In this document: positions 11,750-26,338 of the stretch, piece by piece
Layout of the letters: each line of letters begins with the position of its first letter
Numbering within the stretch: position 1 is the stretch's first letter
Source of the DNA: Cenococcum geophilum 1.58
Taxonomy: Eukaryota > Ascomycota > Dothideomycetes > Gloniales > Gloniaceae
Length of the DNA: 64,000 nucleotides
Assembly: GCA_001692895.1 (NCBI GenBank)
Contig: KV748256.1
Coordinates: forward strand, 503,293-567,292
Direction: 5' to 3'
Program-made: the position numbers and the translations under genes
Notes under the pieces: model-generated
Database searches by the model: none
Told to the model about the DNA's origin: nothing
The model's input: the letters and a program-made list of their open reading frames with translations, nothing else

Positions 11750-14700
11750 TTGGTGTAAGGGATAGAATGACCTATAAAAGCTTAGAAGTAGTCTTATACA
11801 AAGCTAATATCATTAAATACTTACTGTATCTAATTGTTCACTTGACGATTTTATTTGCGTAGGGCACCACTTTCAATTCTTGCAACACTCTTTCCCTGAT
11901 CCTCAAATCGTTCTCCATCCACCGTCCAAAAATCCAGTATTGGCCTAGAATGTGAGTAAGTCTTAAAATACTTCTCCCAGCTCTTTCGGTCGCCATTACA
12001 TTTACGCTGTTTGGCTCTCTCCCTTTCTCTTGGGCCCAGATTTCTCTGTATTCTATGTATATTGGTTTGCTAATTTCTTCTCTTGTCTTTTTCCATGCTC
12101 TCCGCATCTTTCTATAACCTAGTCCTAATATTTCCAAAATATTACCCGTTGCCACCGGTATATCCCGGTGCCCACTCCTTGCATGACGTTTCGCTCAGAG
12201 ATCCATATTACCTTATTTTCCATCCCTCACCCTTCCTTTTCTACAATCTATTTTAACCCATCTCACCTCCTAATCACCCCCTAAACTAGTTAGCTGCGTA
12301 GAGAATTCCCAAAAAAAACTGTGACAGAACATTAAGACAACGTAACTCCCCTATCCACATCACCGCTCTAGTAAGACCACGCCTCGCTCCAGACTGAATA
12401 GGGCGCAGACAGTATTCCATGGTGGAGCGGCATTGCAAGTTGCGAGACGAATCTTAATAATCCAAGAAAAGAGTCGTAAATCGGAACACGGACAGACCAT
12501 CATGCGGAGCATGCCAGGGTGAGCAGATATCCCTCTCATCCACAGCCCGCCCCTATCCTCCACTTCCTCCCCATCATACCTCACTCTCCCGGCATGCGGT
12601 TCCTATCTGCTTCCGCTCGCTCGACCCCGTGCTCCTAGCCCCTGTAATGGATGGTAAGTAAGCGTGGTGTCCTCCGTCGCCCTAGCCACGCTATCGGGGC
12701 CCAATCAAGCATCGATGCCCTCTCTCTCTTTCCATCTCTTGCATCCCGTGCGCTGTATTCGCTGTCAAGGTCCCAAGCGACCTACTAATGTTCTAACATC
12801 CCTGAAGCGGAGACCTCGGACTGAGTAATCGGAGTTTCTAAGCACACTCGTGTGAACATGGGCTATTCCGCGACACTCCTGGAACAGTTGGATGAATTTA
12901 ATGGCGGCTATTGGGCCTAGGCAGTGCTTTGGATGGGCCAAGGAGGAGCTGAGCGGGGTAGCAAGGGAAGACGGTGAGGCAGGAGGGGGTAGAACAGGCG
13001 ATAGGGGTGGGAGCGGTTTGTAAGGTGGAATAGAAAGGAGTAGAGGGAGGAGTAGTTCTCGACGCATCGTCCCCTCCGCTCTTTGCCAGGAAGTGCAAAT
13101 ATGGCCAACCTAGGGAGGTAGAAAACCGTGAAGACGGGCAAGCAGAAATGCTGAGCTGAAAGGATTCAGGCGGGTTTAATAGTGCCGCACGTTTCTTCTT
13201 CCACCCCCACAACTGCGTTTGGCGAGAGAGCCGCCATTGGATACCACCGTCGTGGCGATAGGTCAAGTATGAAATGTCGCCATCGACGGTACAACACGTG
13301 GAACGTGTGCGGTGTCTGCTCATTGACTTGAATTTATGGCAGAAGGGGAGGAGCTTGGATTGCGGTGCGGCTGGAAGGCAGGCAGGAGGCGAATGTGAGT
13401 GTGGCTTATGGTGCTTCAGCGGGGAGGAAGGGTGATTGGATGAGAGAGCGAGAAGGTGGGGCGGTGCGTTTTTCAGTGTTCATTCGCCTGGCTGGGAGAG
13501 TTCAATGTGGGAAAGATTAAAGGAGAGATCGAAAGTTGGATATATTGCAAGACTAGAGAAATGGGCATTGCGAAAGATGCCATAAAGGTTAAAGGAAAGG
13601 TTTTGCCAGAGATAACGTGCCTTTTGAGTGTTAGGGTTGTTGGCGATATGATTGATATGGGTTTGATGGGTAAATAACGCATGCTGTGCTTGTAGTAACT
13701 TCTTTGCAGTGATGGAAGTATTGTATGGGCGCTTTCAGGATTACATATGTGCTCATTTCTATTAGATGCGGATTCATTCTGTTTACGCGAGAGAATAGCC
13801 ATGAACGAAAAATGAGAGAATTAACTGAAGTGTTGGGGTGATAAACGGTGGAATGTGAGACCAACATCGCAAGGCATGGCACACTAGGAAGGGTGAGGAA
13901 CATCATAAAAAAATATGAATGTAGCATTCCGCTCGATGTTGCCGAATTCTTTCAGGCACCATTGCAGTTTTATGGGGTTAGGTACAAAACGGCAATACGG
14001 AAGCAGATAATGACGTTGGTGTTGACCAGAGAGTCAACGAATGTACTAATTTCAGTAAGTGTTTCATTTTTTTTTTTCCAAGTGTCTCAGTATTTCACTT
14101 CCAAATGGACGAAAAGACACCGATCGGAATCGTTCCACAATTGCGCCCAGCGCTTATTCGTCCACGAATCAACGTGAAGATCTTCCTAAAGCGGGCGAAT
14201 CACCAGCATAAAAGATAGAAACGACGTCATGCGATGGAGAAAAACCCAGAGCCTTAGATGGATCTAATGCACGTTGACCTAAAAAGACGATAAGGTGAAC
14301 TTCCATGGGTCTTTGCACACGTGAACTAGACGAGTGACGCAGGGCGATGCAGCGGAAGGCGTGCGCGACCTTGTGAGTCCCACCCTCTCGGATGATCATT
14401 TGGACCACAGACTGGGAATTCATTAGCAACATCATATTGCAAGGAGGGTAGGTCGGGTAAAGCCGGTGTTGCATCGGCTAGCTGTTGAAATCGAGAGAAG
14501 ACGTCAAGGTGCTTACCTTAGAGGTTGGCAAGTTCCATCGCAGGGCTATAGGGGGATGGATGATCCTCTGGGGTCAGATCCTATGAATAAATTGGGGGTG
14601 GTTCTGGCCGAGATCGGAGAACGTGTGGAAGTATTGGTTTCTTGACAAGCATCAGAGGAACAGACGTGAGCTGATATACGCGCATTCTCTTGGGACCTAA

Positions 14701-17626
14701 TTTCATGCTAAAACGCACGAGAAAAGCTGAAACTCAGGAATACAAACCTATTATCTCATCTGGGTTGAGCTAAGTCTTGCGTCACGTGTAGATGATTGGT
14801 GTTCGCTTCCAGCTGAGGTGTAAGAGGCTTTTCAGCCTCATACCAAGCTTCGTCTCGTTATTCGACCCCACGGGGGGGCGACTGCAGGTGTGTCTAGCGG
14901 TGAGGCCTGTTGCAAATTTTCCTGCAGCGTATTTAGCCCAACGGCAGAGACGTTTCCAAAGCGTGAAGATGCAGATACGGAGCGAGCTGCAAGATGCAAG
15001 CAGAGAGTCTGGATCCCAAGGAAATAGGACCAACTTTCAGAGAGAAAAGAGCATGGGGGCACGGAGTCCATTGTTGCGACGGAATCGCCAAGAGGCCCAA
15101 AAAGGTAATCATAGTACGCGAGCTTGGTGTTGGAGTTGACATCGTGACATCGTGAAAGCTGCGGACCGTGCACCACTAAAATATCGGCTACTCACCGCCC
15201 AAGGTAGAGGCGCTCCCCTTGCTCTGCTTTGCATCGGCCTATGTCCCGTGTAGGAAAGTGGGGTGGATCTGATATATGATGAAGAGATTCGAATGGTGTG
15301 GTGTTGCAGAAACACCTGCAGATCTTTTTTTTGTCGTGCAATGGAAGCAGCTGGACTGGGGGGCGTAGCGCTGCAACTCCATAGGGCACGATGAGTGAAA
15401 GACTGTCTCGCTGATGGTGAGACGGCACCTTGCTGGCTTCGTCCACCCGGCCGCCATCAAATTCTACGTGGTGTTGTCGGTCATGGTGTTGATGACCGTC
15501 CTCCACGATTGGGCAGATGTCATTACGCATACTGATGGTCAGTAGTAGCAAATCGGGGCGAGTCCATGCCGGAAGGCGCGCTATGATGGGCGTGGCGTGA
15601 ATATTCGCAGGCGGGCTCGCCAAGGAAAAAGGGTCCAATCCCGCTTGGGAGGTGTTACGATTCCTTCGTACTTGTGTGGAATGATCAGCGCGATAGCCGC
15701 ATTCTGCCTCTGATTGTGCAGCGCGAGATCACAATACCAGGGCAGTGTAGCGAAGATTATTTCGACCTCGAGGTCATGGGGGCCCTTTGGGTGCCGCGGA
15801 GGGGTTGGTGTTGTTTTCTGCAGTTTCCACCAGTTCTGGCCAGTTCCATGGTCGAGCTTGTATGATGACTTGATTCTCAACATGGAGCCCCGTCAATGCC
15901 CGTCATTGGTGGCACCCCCCGGTAAGCGCGCTTCAGGGTCCAATCTCCAATGCAGCCCGCCCGCGCTACGAGGTATTCCCATGTGACTGGTTATTCTGAC
16001 GGGCTGCACCCTCGTACAACATGATGGATCAATTCTGTCTTACTCCGTTGCTCCACCGAGTCTGGGGTAAAAGGCTAGAGCTCAGAACCCAGGTTCAGGC
16101 TCACGGCTTCTGTGCGTGAAGCGGTCTGCCACCGCTAAAGGCAAGAACATCCATTCAAGTATCGAGGCCGATAATCATCAGTCCGAAATGCAACACGGCT
16201 CAGGCGTAAGGCATCGTGGACCGCGAGGTCAAGACAAGCCTGCAGCATTATGAGCACCGGCCTCGGGGCAGGACTTGACTGTCGGGCCACAGAGTGCCTA
16301 GCGTCTGCACGTTGCCCGGCGGCGAGTGCAGATAATGCCAAGGCGTGTTCGCCTTTGCAGCATGCGCTGTTTGGGCCTACCTATCGCGCTGGAGATGCTG
16401 CATCTGACGGCCGCGAGACTTCACGTCGTGCAGTATATAGGGTTGGATGGGACTGTCTTGGGACTTCGGCGGTGAAGAGGCCTGCATCTGAGGCTTTTCC
16501 GGTCATCAATCCGTACATACGGATACTTTTTGCTGGGGAGAAGGGAGGGCGGAGAAGGCGTCTTGGATGCTGCCAAACGCTGCCAAATGCTTGCGCCCAG
16601 CTGCATGCCTGGCGTGTTCGCGACAGGGAAGGGTGGTTGGCGGAAGGCCCGGTGATTGGTGTGCTGATGGTCGCGGGTTTATCACACCAAAGGCACGGTG
16701 CTGCTCAGTCGGTGCGATTCGACCTGGCTTTGATTCAGCAATCTTGTGTTTCCAGCCATCAAGGTAGCCGTCGAGGTGGTCGTCTTTTTTATGTCGAGGG
16801 CCTGCTGCTTCGCGCTGAAGAAACCCTGACCCCTCCAGCTCACCTTTCGCGAGTTCCAGCGCCCGCCCGCAGCCGCCAAGGCCAAAACAACATCCACCTA
16901 ATTTCTTCTCACAGAGCGCAATCGGCCTGTTCCTAGCGACCTCTCGTTGCCATCTCTCTGCCCTCCCGCCCTGTGCAACCCGAGCGGTGCCGTCTCTGCT
17001 TCACTCCTTCTCCCTCTACACCGACTGTGGCCTTCTGCAAGCCTGCATTTGCCCGTCGCTTTGCCTTGTGGTTTGCTTTCAGATAGCACTTGAGGCGCCC
17101 TGCAGCAGCCTGCATCTTTTGATACGCGCCCTATTGGCCGGCTCTCCAACACATCTGGCAGAATATCGCTTGGCTTTCCTGGATCTGCTATTTACCGGCT
17201 CCACTGCTTCTTCGACGTCTGCGCCTTTTCTGCATATCATCTCGGCCTCGCCTTGAGCACCCTAACACCTGAGTGCTTACCTGAGGCATTGGCGGACTGT
17301 ACGTATCTCATACTCCCGGACGGTTATGGATAGAGCCATCACGTACCGTACTGCTCCGCAGCTTCATACCGTCATCTGTCCTCGAGCTTTGTTTTTGATT
17401 TCTAACCTTTCAACGGACTTTGGGCAGATTAACTGACCGTTACAGTTGCCCCGGTGGCAGTGTCTTAGGAGCCTAGTGCCCAAACCTTCACTCAATCCTT
17501 TTCGAGGAACATCAAACTTTGGCCCACAACCTCAAGGCAACGTCTTCACTCCCTCCATCTTCCTAAAAAATCACCAAAAGAACCACATAAGCCCTACATG
17601 TACGCGCAGCCTGCGGATCTCAAGCT
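11750..17626. other. base-balanced 5.9 kb stretch without a recognisable gene
   Basis: At about 11,750 the sequence changes sharply from RIP-type AT-rich to balanced host DNA. I checked the open stretches here (largest 16,250-16,936 plus and 12,898-13,323 minus). None has a recognisable domain, convincing splice pattern or amino-acid make-up of a real protein. The last 600-1,000 bp before 17,627 are CT-rich, as in fungal promoters and leaders, and probably belong to the downstream LRR gene. Long non-coding RNA or fast-evolving genes cannot be excluded. Confidence 0.5.
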
Positions 17627-20149
17627 ATGGACACTGAGGATGGCCAGATATTCATAAAGGTATGTAGCCCTAGGAAATAGGGGTGGTAAAGTTCTGTTAT
17701 TGCCAGCTTCCCTCCGTCCGGGGTAACGTGGCTAGAATTCGGTACTGATGATGCATAGAGCCTTGCGTACTTTGTGCGAACACATGAAAAGGCGCTTGCC
17801 AACGCTCTACAATTACAGCGCCAAAACCCGAAACATGGATCTACGGCTGTTGGAGGTGCAACCTCCCCATCAAGCCCATCCTCAGCGTCCTCAACTTCCG
17901 CAACCTTTGCAGCGGCCCTCTCCCTCCCATACCTCACATTTACATCCCAAAGCATAAAGCCTGTGAAGCTTACCTTGACTCCGCACCATCTCTTCTACCT
18001 CCTATCCCGTTTCGAAGAGCTTTCCATACCTGTAGGGCCTATGAATGTCCGGTTGGAGAATATTCATTCCGATGCCTCCCCAACCAATTACGTGTCATTC
18101 TTGAGCAGAGCACAACGAAACAAGAGCAGAACTTCTGATAGAGACTCTATACACTCTGTCTCTAGCATACGCAGTGTGATGACAGGAATGTCGTCGCTTT
18201 GGTCAAGCCTTGGCCTCACATCCAACAGTGCTGCCAAGGCAGAGAAGCAAAAGGCTGCTATACAGGAGGACTTGAAATACCTATATTCTGCTTTTACTAA
18301 GATTCCATGCCTGAGACTTGCGCCCGATCACAAGGCCCGCCTCATCGCAGGTTATGAAGAGTTCCCATTTGACAGTGCTGTACCGCTCTTTGCATTCAAG
18401 AACTTGAGTGCTCTTGAGATCTACGATGTAGATTTTCGTCAGTTCTATGGCTGGGATCGTCTGGCCGAGCAATTGAGGAGCCTTACTGTTAAAAGAGCTG
18501 GAGTTGATGACCCAGCAGATTTGCTGATAAATATCGTTCTGGATGATATGGACAAAAGGCGAAGGAGATCAGCCAAGGCTCCCCCATCTCCAGACCTGCC
18601 TTGGGCTACACCTACTCCAGCAGCTAAGAGTGTCGAAGGCACGAAAGGGGACTCGCCTCCAACCTCGCCAGTGTCTGCCGACAAACTCGTCCCAGGTAGC
18701 AGCCCGCAGAGCGTTCCCATGGTAAGGGGAGGATCAGGAGGATCCAAAGGCACTGCTCGCCAGAGGCACAGGAGCGCATCACCTACAAGACCTACTAGTT
18801 CCAGACATAGCTCCGCTCACGTATATGGAAGAAGTAGTACACCTAACATCCGACGGTCCTCTGGCAGCTCGGGATCGAGTGTTCGATCCAGTACTCCTCG
18901 AAATAGTACATCAAACCTTCTTTCGTTTGGGTTCTTTCCATCATCTAAATGGAGGTTTCTGAGACACCTAAGCCTGGCTGACAATGCATTAACTAATATC
19001 TCCGCTTCCAGCTTGGCTCCGTTGGCTAACACTTTGCAATCATTTGATCTGTCCGCGAACCTCTTCACTGAGATTCCTGACAGCCTAGCATCGCTAACAT
19101 CACTGCGAGCTCTGAACTTGTCAAATTGCATGATCGAATCTATGCACTCTCTGGGTAGGAATCCTTTACCTGCCATTACGACTTTGAACCTACGGTCAAA
19201 CCGATTGACTTCCCTTGCTGGAATTGAGCGCCTGCTCTCCCTGGAACGTATTGATCTACGGGATAACAAACTCACGGACCCTACGGAGTTGGCACGCCTG
19301 ACAGGAATACCCGATATACAAGAAATATATGTCCATCGGAATCCATTTTGCAAAACACACAGCAATTACCGTGTGACAATCTTTAACCTCTTCCGGAAAT
19401 CACCCGGATATACGGAAGATATTATCATTGACTCAACTGGACCTGGTTACAGTGAACGGAAGCAGCTTGTTGAGAGGGCTCCCGAGCTTCCTAATGTTCC
19501 TGTGATGAAGCCGCCCCCAGAAGATGATGTTCCTCCTACCCCTCCACCAAAGACGCTTCCTGTGGGAGGTGATGGAGCCGGAGCGGATGAACTCTCCCCT
19601 CACAAATATTCCTCTCACCAACGTTCGAGAAGCGATTATGGTGCAGGCTCACAGAGACGTCGAAAAGGCCCGAAGAGGAGGATGGTCGAATTGTCTCAAA
19701 ATGAAAGCTTGCAGCAGCCTCAGATAGCGCTTGGCTCTCCCCAACCTCGTTTGAGTGATGCCCGAACTGCAGACGATGTCTATGGCAACCTTACTGGATC
19801 CCCAATACGTAAAAGGTTGGAGTCATCCTCAATCGCATCCCCAGCTGCAGAACACCCGCAATTGCCGCCTCTTAACACAGGAGTGACGTTGCCATCAACT
19901 ATCGCTGCAGTTGAGATAACCCCAAGCGCCCTTCCGGAATTTGATATGAGCAGTGATCTTTACAAGAAGAAAATTGAAGCGTTACGCCAAGACTTTGGCA
20001 GTACCTGGCTAAACGCCCTCGGCGATGAAAGTTGGGACTCTCAGCGCATGAATAGCTTTCCGGAGCGTGACCTCAGCTCTCCAATGAGACCAACCGTTCC
20101 GCGAGCAGCTAGCCAAGGAATTGTGTCTGGTGGTCGGACACTTGGTTGA
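17627..20149 (+). CDS. leucine-rich-repeat protein, 807 aa, two exons
   Basis: Exons 17627-17659 and 17759-20149; the 99 bp intron starts GTATGT and ends ATAG in phase 0. The start codon gives M-D-T-E-D-G-Q-I-F-I-K, running straight into S-L-A-Y-F-V-R-T-H-E-K, so this start and splice are well supported. A conserved globular part lies at about residues 80-265, a Ser/Pro/Arg-rich disordered part at about 275-390, then about five leucine-rich repeats (about 405-535) closed by an LRR-cap-like segment (N-P-F-C, then Y-R...F-N-L-F). After this come a proline-rich stretch, a basic cluster (about 640-655) and a disordered tail. The repeats resemble the SDS22/nischarin kind of LRR, which usually bind partner proteins. 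Such long LRR proteins are conserved in ascomycetes, function unknown to me. No breaks. No signal peptide or membrane segment, so probably cytosolic. Its neighbour encodes PP1, and SDS22-type LRR proteins bind PP1, but closeness alone is no evidence of a link. Confidence 0.92.
17660..17758 (+). other. intron 1 of the LRR gene
   Basis: 99 bp, donor GTATGT, acceptor ATAG, with a branch-point-like CTGAT shortly before the acceptor. It sits after codon 11. Confidence 0.88.
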
Positions 20150-21866
20150 TTTTCAAGAACGAAGTTGCGCTTTCCACACCGCCTTATTTTAGTCATTTTC
20201 TTAACAACTTGATGGCTACTACACCCTCTACCAGGGCGGTATGTGTAGAAACTATACCCCACCCTCCTCCGATTATTCTTTCGACCGGATTGAACGACTT
20301 TCCTATACATTTAGTGTAGAATATTCATGCTCGGCGTTGGGGTTCCTCTAGGGCTCGAGCGTCCAGGCTTTCCGCTCGCTGTATCCGTAACTTTTACTTC
20401 ATTCTAATTGCGGTTCTGCTTCTTGTTTTTCTTCTAAAACGGTTGCATTGCTCGCATTTTCTTGGTGCTGGTGCAGTACAGTATGGCATTTGCATTCTGG
20501 TTTTGGCATTTTCACACTTGATTCTGTTTTTTTCCTTGCTAGTTTATGAATGCTTGTATCATATGGGTTTGGTTGCGTTGGATTATGTGCTCTTATGAGT
20601 TTGCGATGATGGCTTTGTGACAGCAGATTGCTTCGGCTGGCGTAAGGAAAAGAGGGTTGCGGAGGTTTACTGAGCTGCATAGTTAGCTGATGGATAGCGG
20701 ATTGGAATCGGGCAGCATTGCATGTATTCAATCTCTCTTGCTTGAATTTAAGCTGGGAGTTGGACCATCAGCCATTCACGTTTCGAGTACGTGCCGCACG
20801 TGATAGAGTACGACGATGAAACGAAGTCACCCACCTAGCGATCCCTTTATTAGGCCAGGCTCCCAAACAAGCACACCGGTGGAGAGTCGCATGAGGCTTG
20901 CTTCTATTTTAAATATAGGTGGTTGATGCCTGAATGTCTCTGAAGAACCGCGCCATGCGGATCATGCGGACGGGTAATACTGTGGCAGGATAGCCGTTTC
21001 TGCAAAGTTCAGGCTGCGTCGACAGACGAGGTAAACAAAAGCTGGACGGCGTGACCAAAACAACTAAATCCGAAATTCATTGGGGTAACTATTACCTATT
21101 GAATATACCCGCCGCCGCAAAAATAGACGGCAGAAGGATATTTTTCTCGTAGGGCCAGCTTAGCGCCAGCGCCCATTTGTAAACGTGGATTGACCAGGGT
21201 CGGGTCGGCGTGGGTCTCTGCGGCTGCTGCTACACTGCTGTGCCGGGCCTGCAATCACTCACCCCTTCTAGAAGGCCGTCGTCTACTCGCAGCCGTGAAC
21301 ATTTTGCAAATCGAAGCATTCTTGCTCTCATCCGACTAAATTGTGTGGGCTGGCGTGCATTCCACGAAGGCTCTAAATCGCACACTTCCTAAACGAGAGA
21401 GGCTCCATCTGTTCTGACTCTGAAACACAAACTTGACGGCAACGCTCAACATCAGCCTCCATCGATCCTCACCAACCCTCGTCCACCAACCTCGATACTG
21501 TACCCCTTTCTTGCACCACTGTGCCTCATTGCCGTTCGTCCTCTAGCGACCTGTTTCTAGACCTGCGCTTCTAGCCTAGCTTAGCGGTGAAAAGAGCCCA
21601 TCCCACTCAGAAACCTGAACTCGCTGGTCACAACAACGCCTCCACCACACGTCGCCACTTAGCTCTTGTTTTTGATCCGCAGAGCTGCAACTGATTCTAC
21701 ACCTCCACATACTCTCTGTTGAGCTTTCTCTATCTCAGGCTTGGGTGAAGTCGCGTGATTCCGGGATCACCGTTTGGCGTCTTCTGAGGGGCTTCGAGCC
21801 ATTCTGCACACAGCTGTGTCGCACTCCACATTTACTTTAATCCGCACACATTCACTCTCATCAGAG
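20150..21866. other. intergenic region between the LRR gene and the PP1 gene
   Basis: I see no gene. The first few hundred bases should be the 3' untranslated region of the LRR gene; the CT-rich part after about 21,400 has the look of a promoter and leader for PP1. Confidence 0.6.
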
Positions 21867-22013
21867 GTGAGCAAAGAACGCATTTGTATCACTAACATTT
21901 TCGGTGGACAAGTCACCCGCTAGTACTCCAAACTTGTGCACCTCATACCTTTCACATCTTGCGTCACCATGATTGCGCTCATTGCTATGCTAACATCTTC
22001 GAATTTACTACAG
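21867..22013 (+). other. probable 5' UTR intron of the PP1 gene
   Basis: 147 bp starting GTGAGC and ending CTACAG, with the consensus branch point GCTAAC about 25 bp before the acceptor. It lies 114 bp before the start codon. There is no coding frame around it, so it would be in the leader. Inferred from splice signals only. Confidence 0.6.
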
Positions 22014-22127
22014 AATCTAAGATAATTCCCTACTGCTGACGAAACCGCTCTTCGAACCCTCTGACCCCGTGCGAGAATCCACCTTGCTTCCCTACATACA
22101 CTTGGTAGCCATCAGCAGTAGGCAGCT

Positions 22128-23364
<1,237 letters not shown>

Positions 23365-25614
23365 TACACCATACACAGATGAACAGTTACGAACTTCCCG
23401 TGCAGCAGGTTCGGGCGTCGATAGACATACCCGCTATTATTAAGCGCCCTCTCGATCACCAACAGCGAATCAGCTTCGAAAAATCCAATCTCGTCATTTC
23501 AACCGACATCATTTCCCTTCCTCCTTTCTCGGCAGACACCGGACCATTCAACCCGACAATTTACTATAAATTATGTTTCCGCCCACCTATTCCCTCTTTT
23601 GACACGAATTTTGTCTTCCCGAACCCACGATTCACATCTCACGATGACGAAAACCCTTCATGGCGTGTGTGTTCTTTTTCTGCAGCATTGAAACGACTGA
23701 TGGATGGGACTGGTCTCATGTAATTGACCCCGTCTTGCAATCGCAGGCGAAGAGACGGAGAGAATGAAAAGAATGCAGATTAGTTTTACATCGGCTTCAG
23801 GATCATGTACAATCTCACACGTCACGGCGGGGATTTTCTCGGCATATCGTGCAAATCTGCAATAATCGTATCTCAAAGGGGGTTAAGACAAACAATGGCT
23901 AGAGGCGCAGGGGATTTGGTGGTGCATGCATTATATCTCCATTCCTTTTCCCGTCAACTCACACAAACAGAAAAACGTCGGTTTTAACGGATCTCGGCTT
24001 TGTCTTTTGCGGAGAGTATGAAGATAATTGGAGAATTGACCAAATGTACGGGGTCATGGTGGTTTTTCGTTTTCATGCTTCTCCCTCTCCCTTCTCTTTT
24101 GCCCTCCCTCCCTCTAAGCTGGTTTCGGCGCTGTTGTTAACTTGCCCCAATTTACCGTGGGGGCCGCTTCATAATGTCTGTCCTTTTTACTTGTCGATTG
24201 TGTCCCGGTCTCAGGTGTGTCGTGTGGGTGTGGCCTGTCGTGGGCCGCGCTGTGTCGTTTCGTGCAACGGGCGGTGTTGAGTGTGCTTGACAAAGGCGGT
24301 GGTTGTACGTTTACGAAGACGAAATGGTGTGATGGTATAGTTGGCTGTGCGTAGCGGTTGTGCGAACGTTGTGGTGGAATCCGATGTTTTTGTCAGCAGC
24401 AGACCCAGCGGATGTGCCTTAGTTTGTGCGTGTGCGTGCATGGAGCCCAGCTGGAACGGGCAGCTTTGTTTGTTTGGCAGCATTTGACTTGGTTGACTTG
24501 AGAAAACCACTCTCGGAGGAACATATGGGTCCTCTTTTGATAAACTGAGTCTTGCTGCTTGCTTGCTCTGTTTGCCCGCTTTTCTGCTGCGGTTACGGCA
24601 GCGGTGCTGGTTGGGGGGTTCCCCTTTTTATCTTCCGGTTGTTGAGGCTTTTCCTTTTCGAGATTCCTTCCTTATACAAACTCTTTCATCGATGCTTGTA
24701 CGCGTGTGTGGTGCGGGTGATTTCTTTACTACTACTCCTGGTCTTAACTTTTTGTGTGCGAGAAAGGGTCAGATCGGTCATGGGTGCACAGTGGCAGAGC
24801 AAATCATATTGCGGTATCTTTGGCATTACTATATTCCTCTTTTGCGAACGAGACACCGTTTAGCTCGGACTGACTGGCTGCTCCCGCTGCGCTCCCTCCT
24901 CATCTCAGATTTGCCAGTCTTGCCCTGGAAGCTCGACTCGGTGTAATACCTAAGGTACATGTACTTGACAATACATCGTACGACATTCCTATGTTCCTAG
25001 CAGTTCTTCCCGCGCTTTTACTCTCAACACTACACCTCTCTATTTTGCGAGATCCACACTGGTCCACGAACTCCATTTTGACCATATGAGCTTTTCTCCA
25101 GACTCCGCTTTAAGATCCAGCCTACTCTCCAACCTCTTCCTTGATATCCGCTCAAAACTCTCGCAATCGCCACCACCACGCAGCCACACCCGCCTTCCAA
25201 ACCTGGTTGTCCTCTCCCCGTTCTCTGTCCCGGCGGCATCTGACCGTTCTACGGCAAAGATTCTCATCTCCATCCCTTCCAGCAATCTAACGTAACAGCA
25301 AACAACACCTAATACCACCAAGGGCGTTCCAAACCCCGACCACCAACAAAGCCGTCTGCAACTCCTTAGATGAAATTAAGGAGAAGTAGCAAGCCTCTAC
25401 CATCTCACGCGCCGCCGGGAATGGCGTCCATGCGTGGGACCACTCACAGAGTCCTCGCGACGCCTTGCGAATTGCGGATGAGCGTCTGAAGTCCTTGGCG
25501 GCTCAATATACACGAGACGTATATGTTTCTGTGACGTATCTGAAGCTTTTCACGCGCGCGCAAATTGCTTGATTTAGTAATTTTAATGGGTGTGCAGAGG
25601 CAATGCCGTTGCTA
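23365..25614. other. intergenic, no gene recognised
   Basis: The first part is the likely 3' untranslated region of PP1. The T-rich stretch 24,000-24,950 and the C-rich stretch 25,000-25,330 hold several short open frames on both strands, none with a recognisable domain. The region might serve as a promoter, but for which gene is unclear. Confidence 0.5.
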
Positions 25615-25979
25615 TCACACTCCTCCGCGCGTACGCCAGAAGGGCCATAAAGTCTGTCGCGGCGTAGGCGCTTGGCTACGACGATAGGCTCGGTAGAGTC
25701 GGTACGGCTTGACGATTTCAGGACTTGTGAGGCCGACGACTGTTTCTAGTGCTTTGAGGCGGCCGGGGAGGCGGCCAAACGGCGGGGGTGGGTGTGAGGC
25801 TTGTGACAGGATGGCTGTTGGTTTGGAGCTTGAGGCGGGCTGAGGGTTAACGTGTTGAGGGATGAGTGGTGGGTGAAGGGGAGGGGTATTGCTGAAGTGG
25901 CTTAGGGGCCCGAATCGCAATGGTGGCTGCGCAGAGTATGTGAGGAGAATGCGAGGGTGGGAGGTACGTAAGCAGGCAT
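25615..25979 (-). CDS. possible small protein, 107 aa, function unknown
   Basis: A minus-strand open frame (25,615-25,926) has a Pro-rich N-terminal half and a basic C-terminal half (Y-R-L-Y-R-A-Y-R-R), ending W-R-T-R-G-G-V. No ATG lies in a suitable place in this frame. A four-codon first exon (25,968-25,979, M-P-A-Y) joined over a 41 bp intron (starts GTACCT, ends GCGCAG) would supply one. Such a short intron is near the lower limit for ascomycetes, so the model is tentative. I do not recognise a family. Confidence 0.28.
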
Positions 25980-26338
25980 AGTGTAGGTCTCATTAACAAC
26001 TATGCTAGCTAGGTATAAGGCACGAGGGGTAAAGTACGAGGATCCATCAACGCTGTTTTCTTCCTCTTTCTTCTCAAATCCCATCTCACTCCCAAACATT
26101 CCACAACTCCATCTAACTCAAGGCCATCATACCGCAGTATCCCTTAGCACGTTAGGGTCCGTAGACGGAGTGGCCGGTGCGCGAACACCAGAATCAAAAG
26201 TACGCGTATGGTCACGGAGCCTTGATCTTATTGATTCTATTGGCTAGCTCTTATCGATAACCTACGGACCCGAAACAACGTGCCAAGGGATACTCCGTCT
26301 CTTAAGTTCCCCCTTTGTAAGTACTAAACTCCTCTACT

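Noticed and set aside
11838-12155. 105-codon minus-strand open frame
   Set aside because: No ATG at a fitting place, no domain recognised, sits exactly at the AT-rich border. Could be a worn gene end but not supported.
12898-13323. 141-codon minus-strand open frame overlapping two others
   Set aside because: Ser/Pro/Leu-rich translation of CT-rich DNA; no splice context or domain.
14792-15638. Overlapping frames on both strands
   Set aside because: Several competing frames of similar length, no domain, no splice pattern.
16250-16936. 228-codon plus-strand open frame
   Set aside because: Composition (many Cys, Arg, Ala) and lack of any recognisable pattern suggest a chance frame in GC-rich leader DNA upstream of the LRR gene; competing frames are open on both strands.
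25040-25321. 93-codon minus-strand open frame
   Set aside because: The plus strand is open in the same interval, and neither product has a recognisable domain or good start context.
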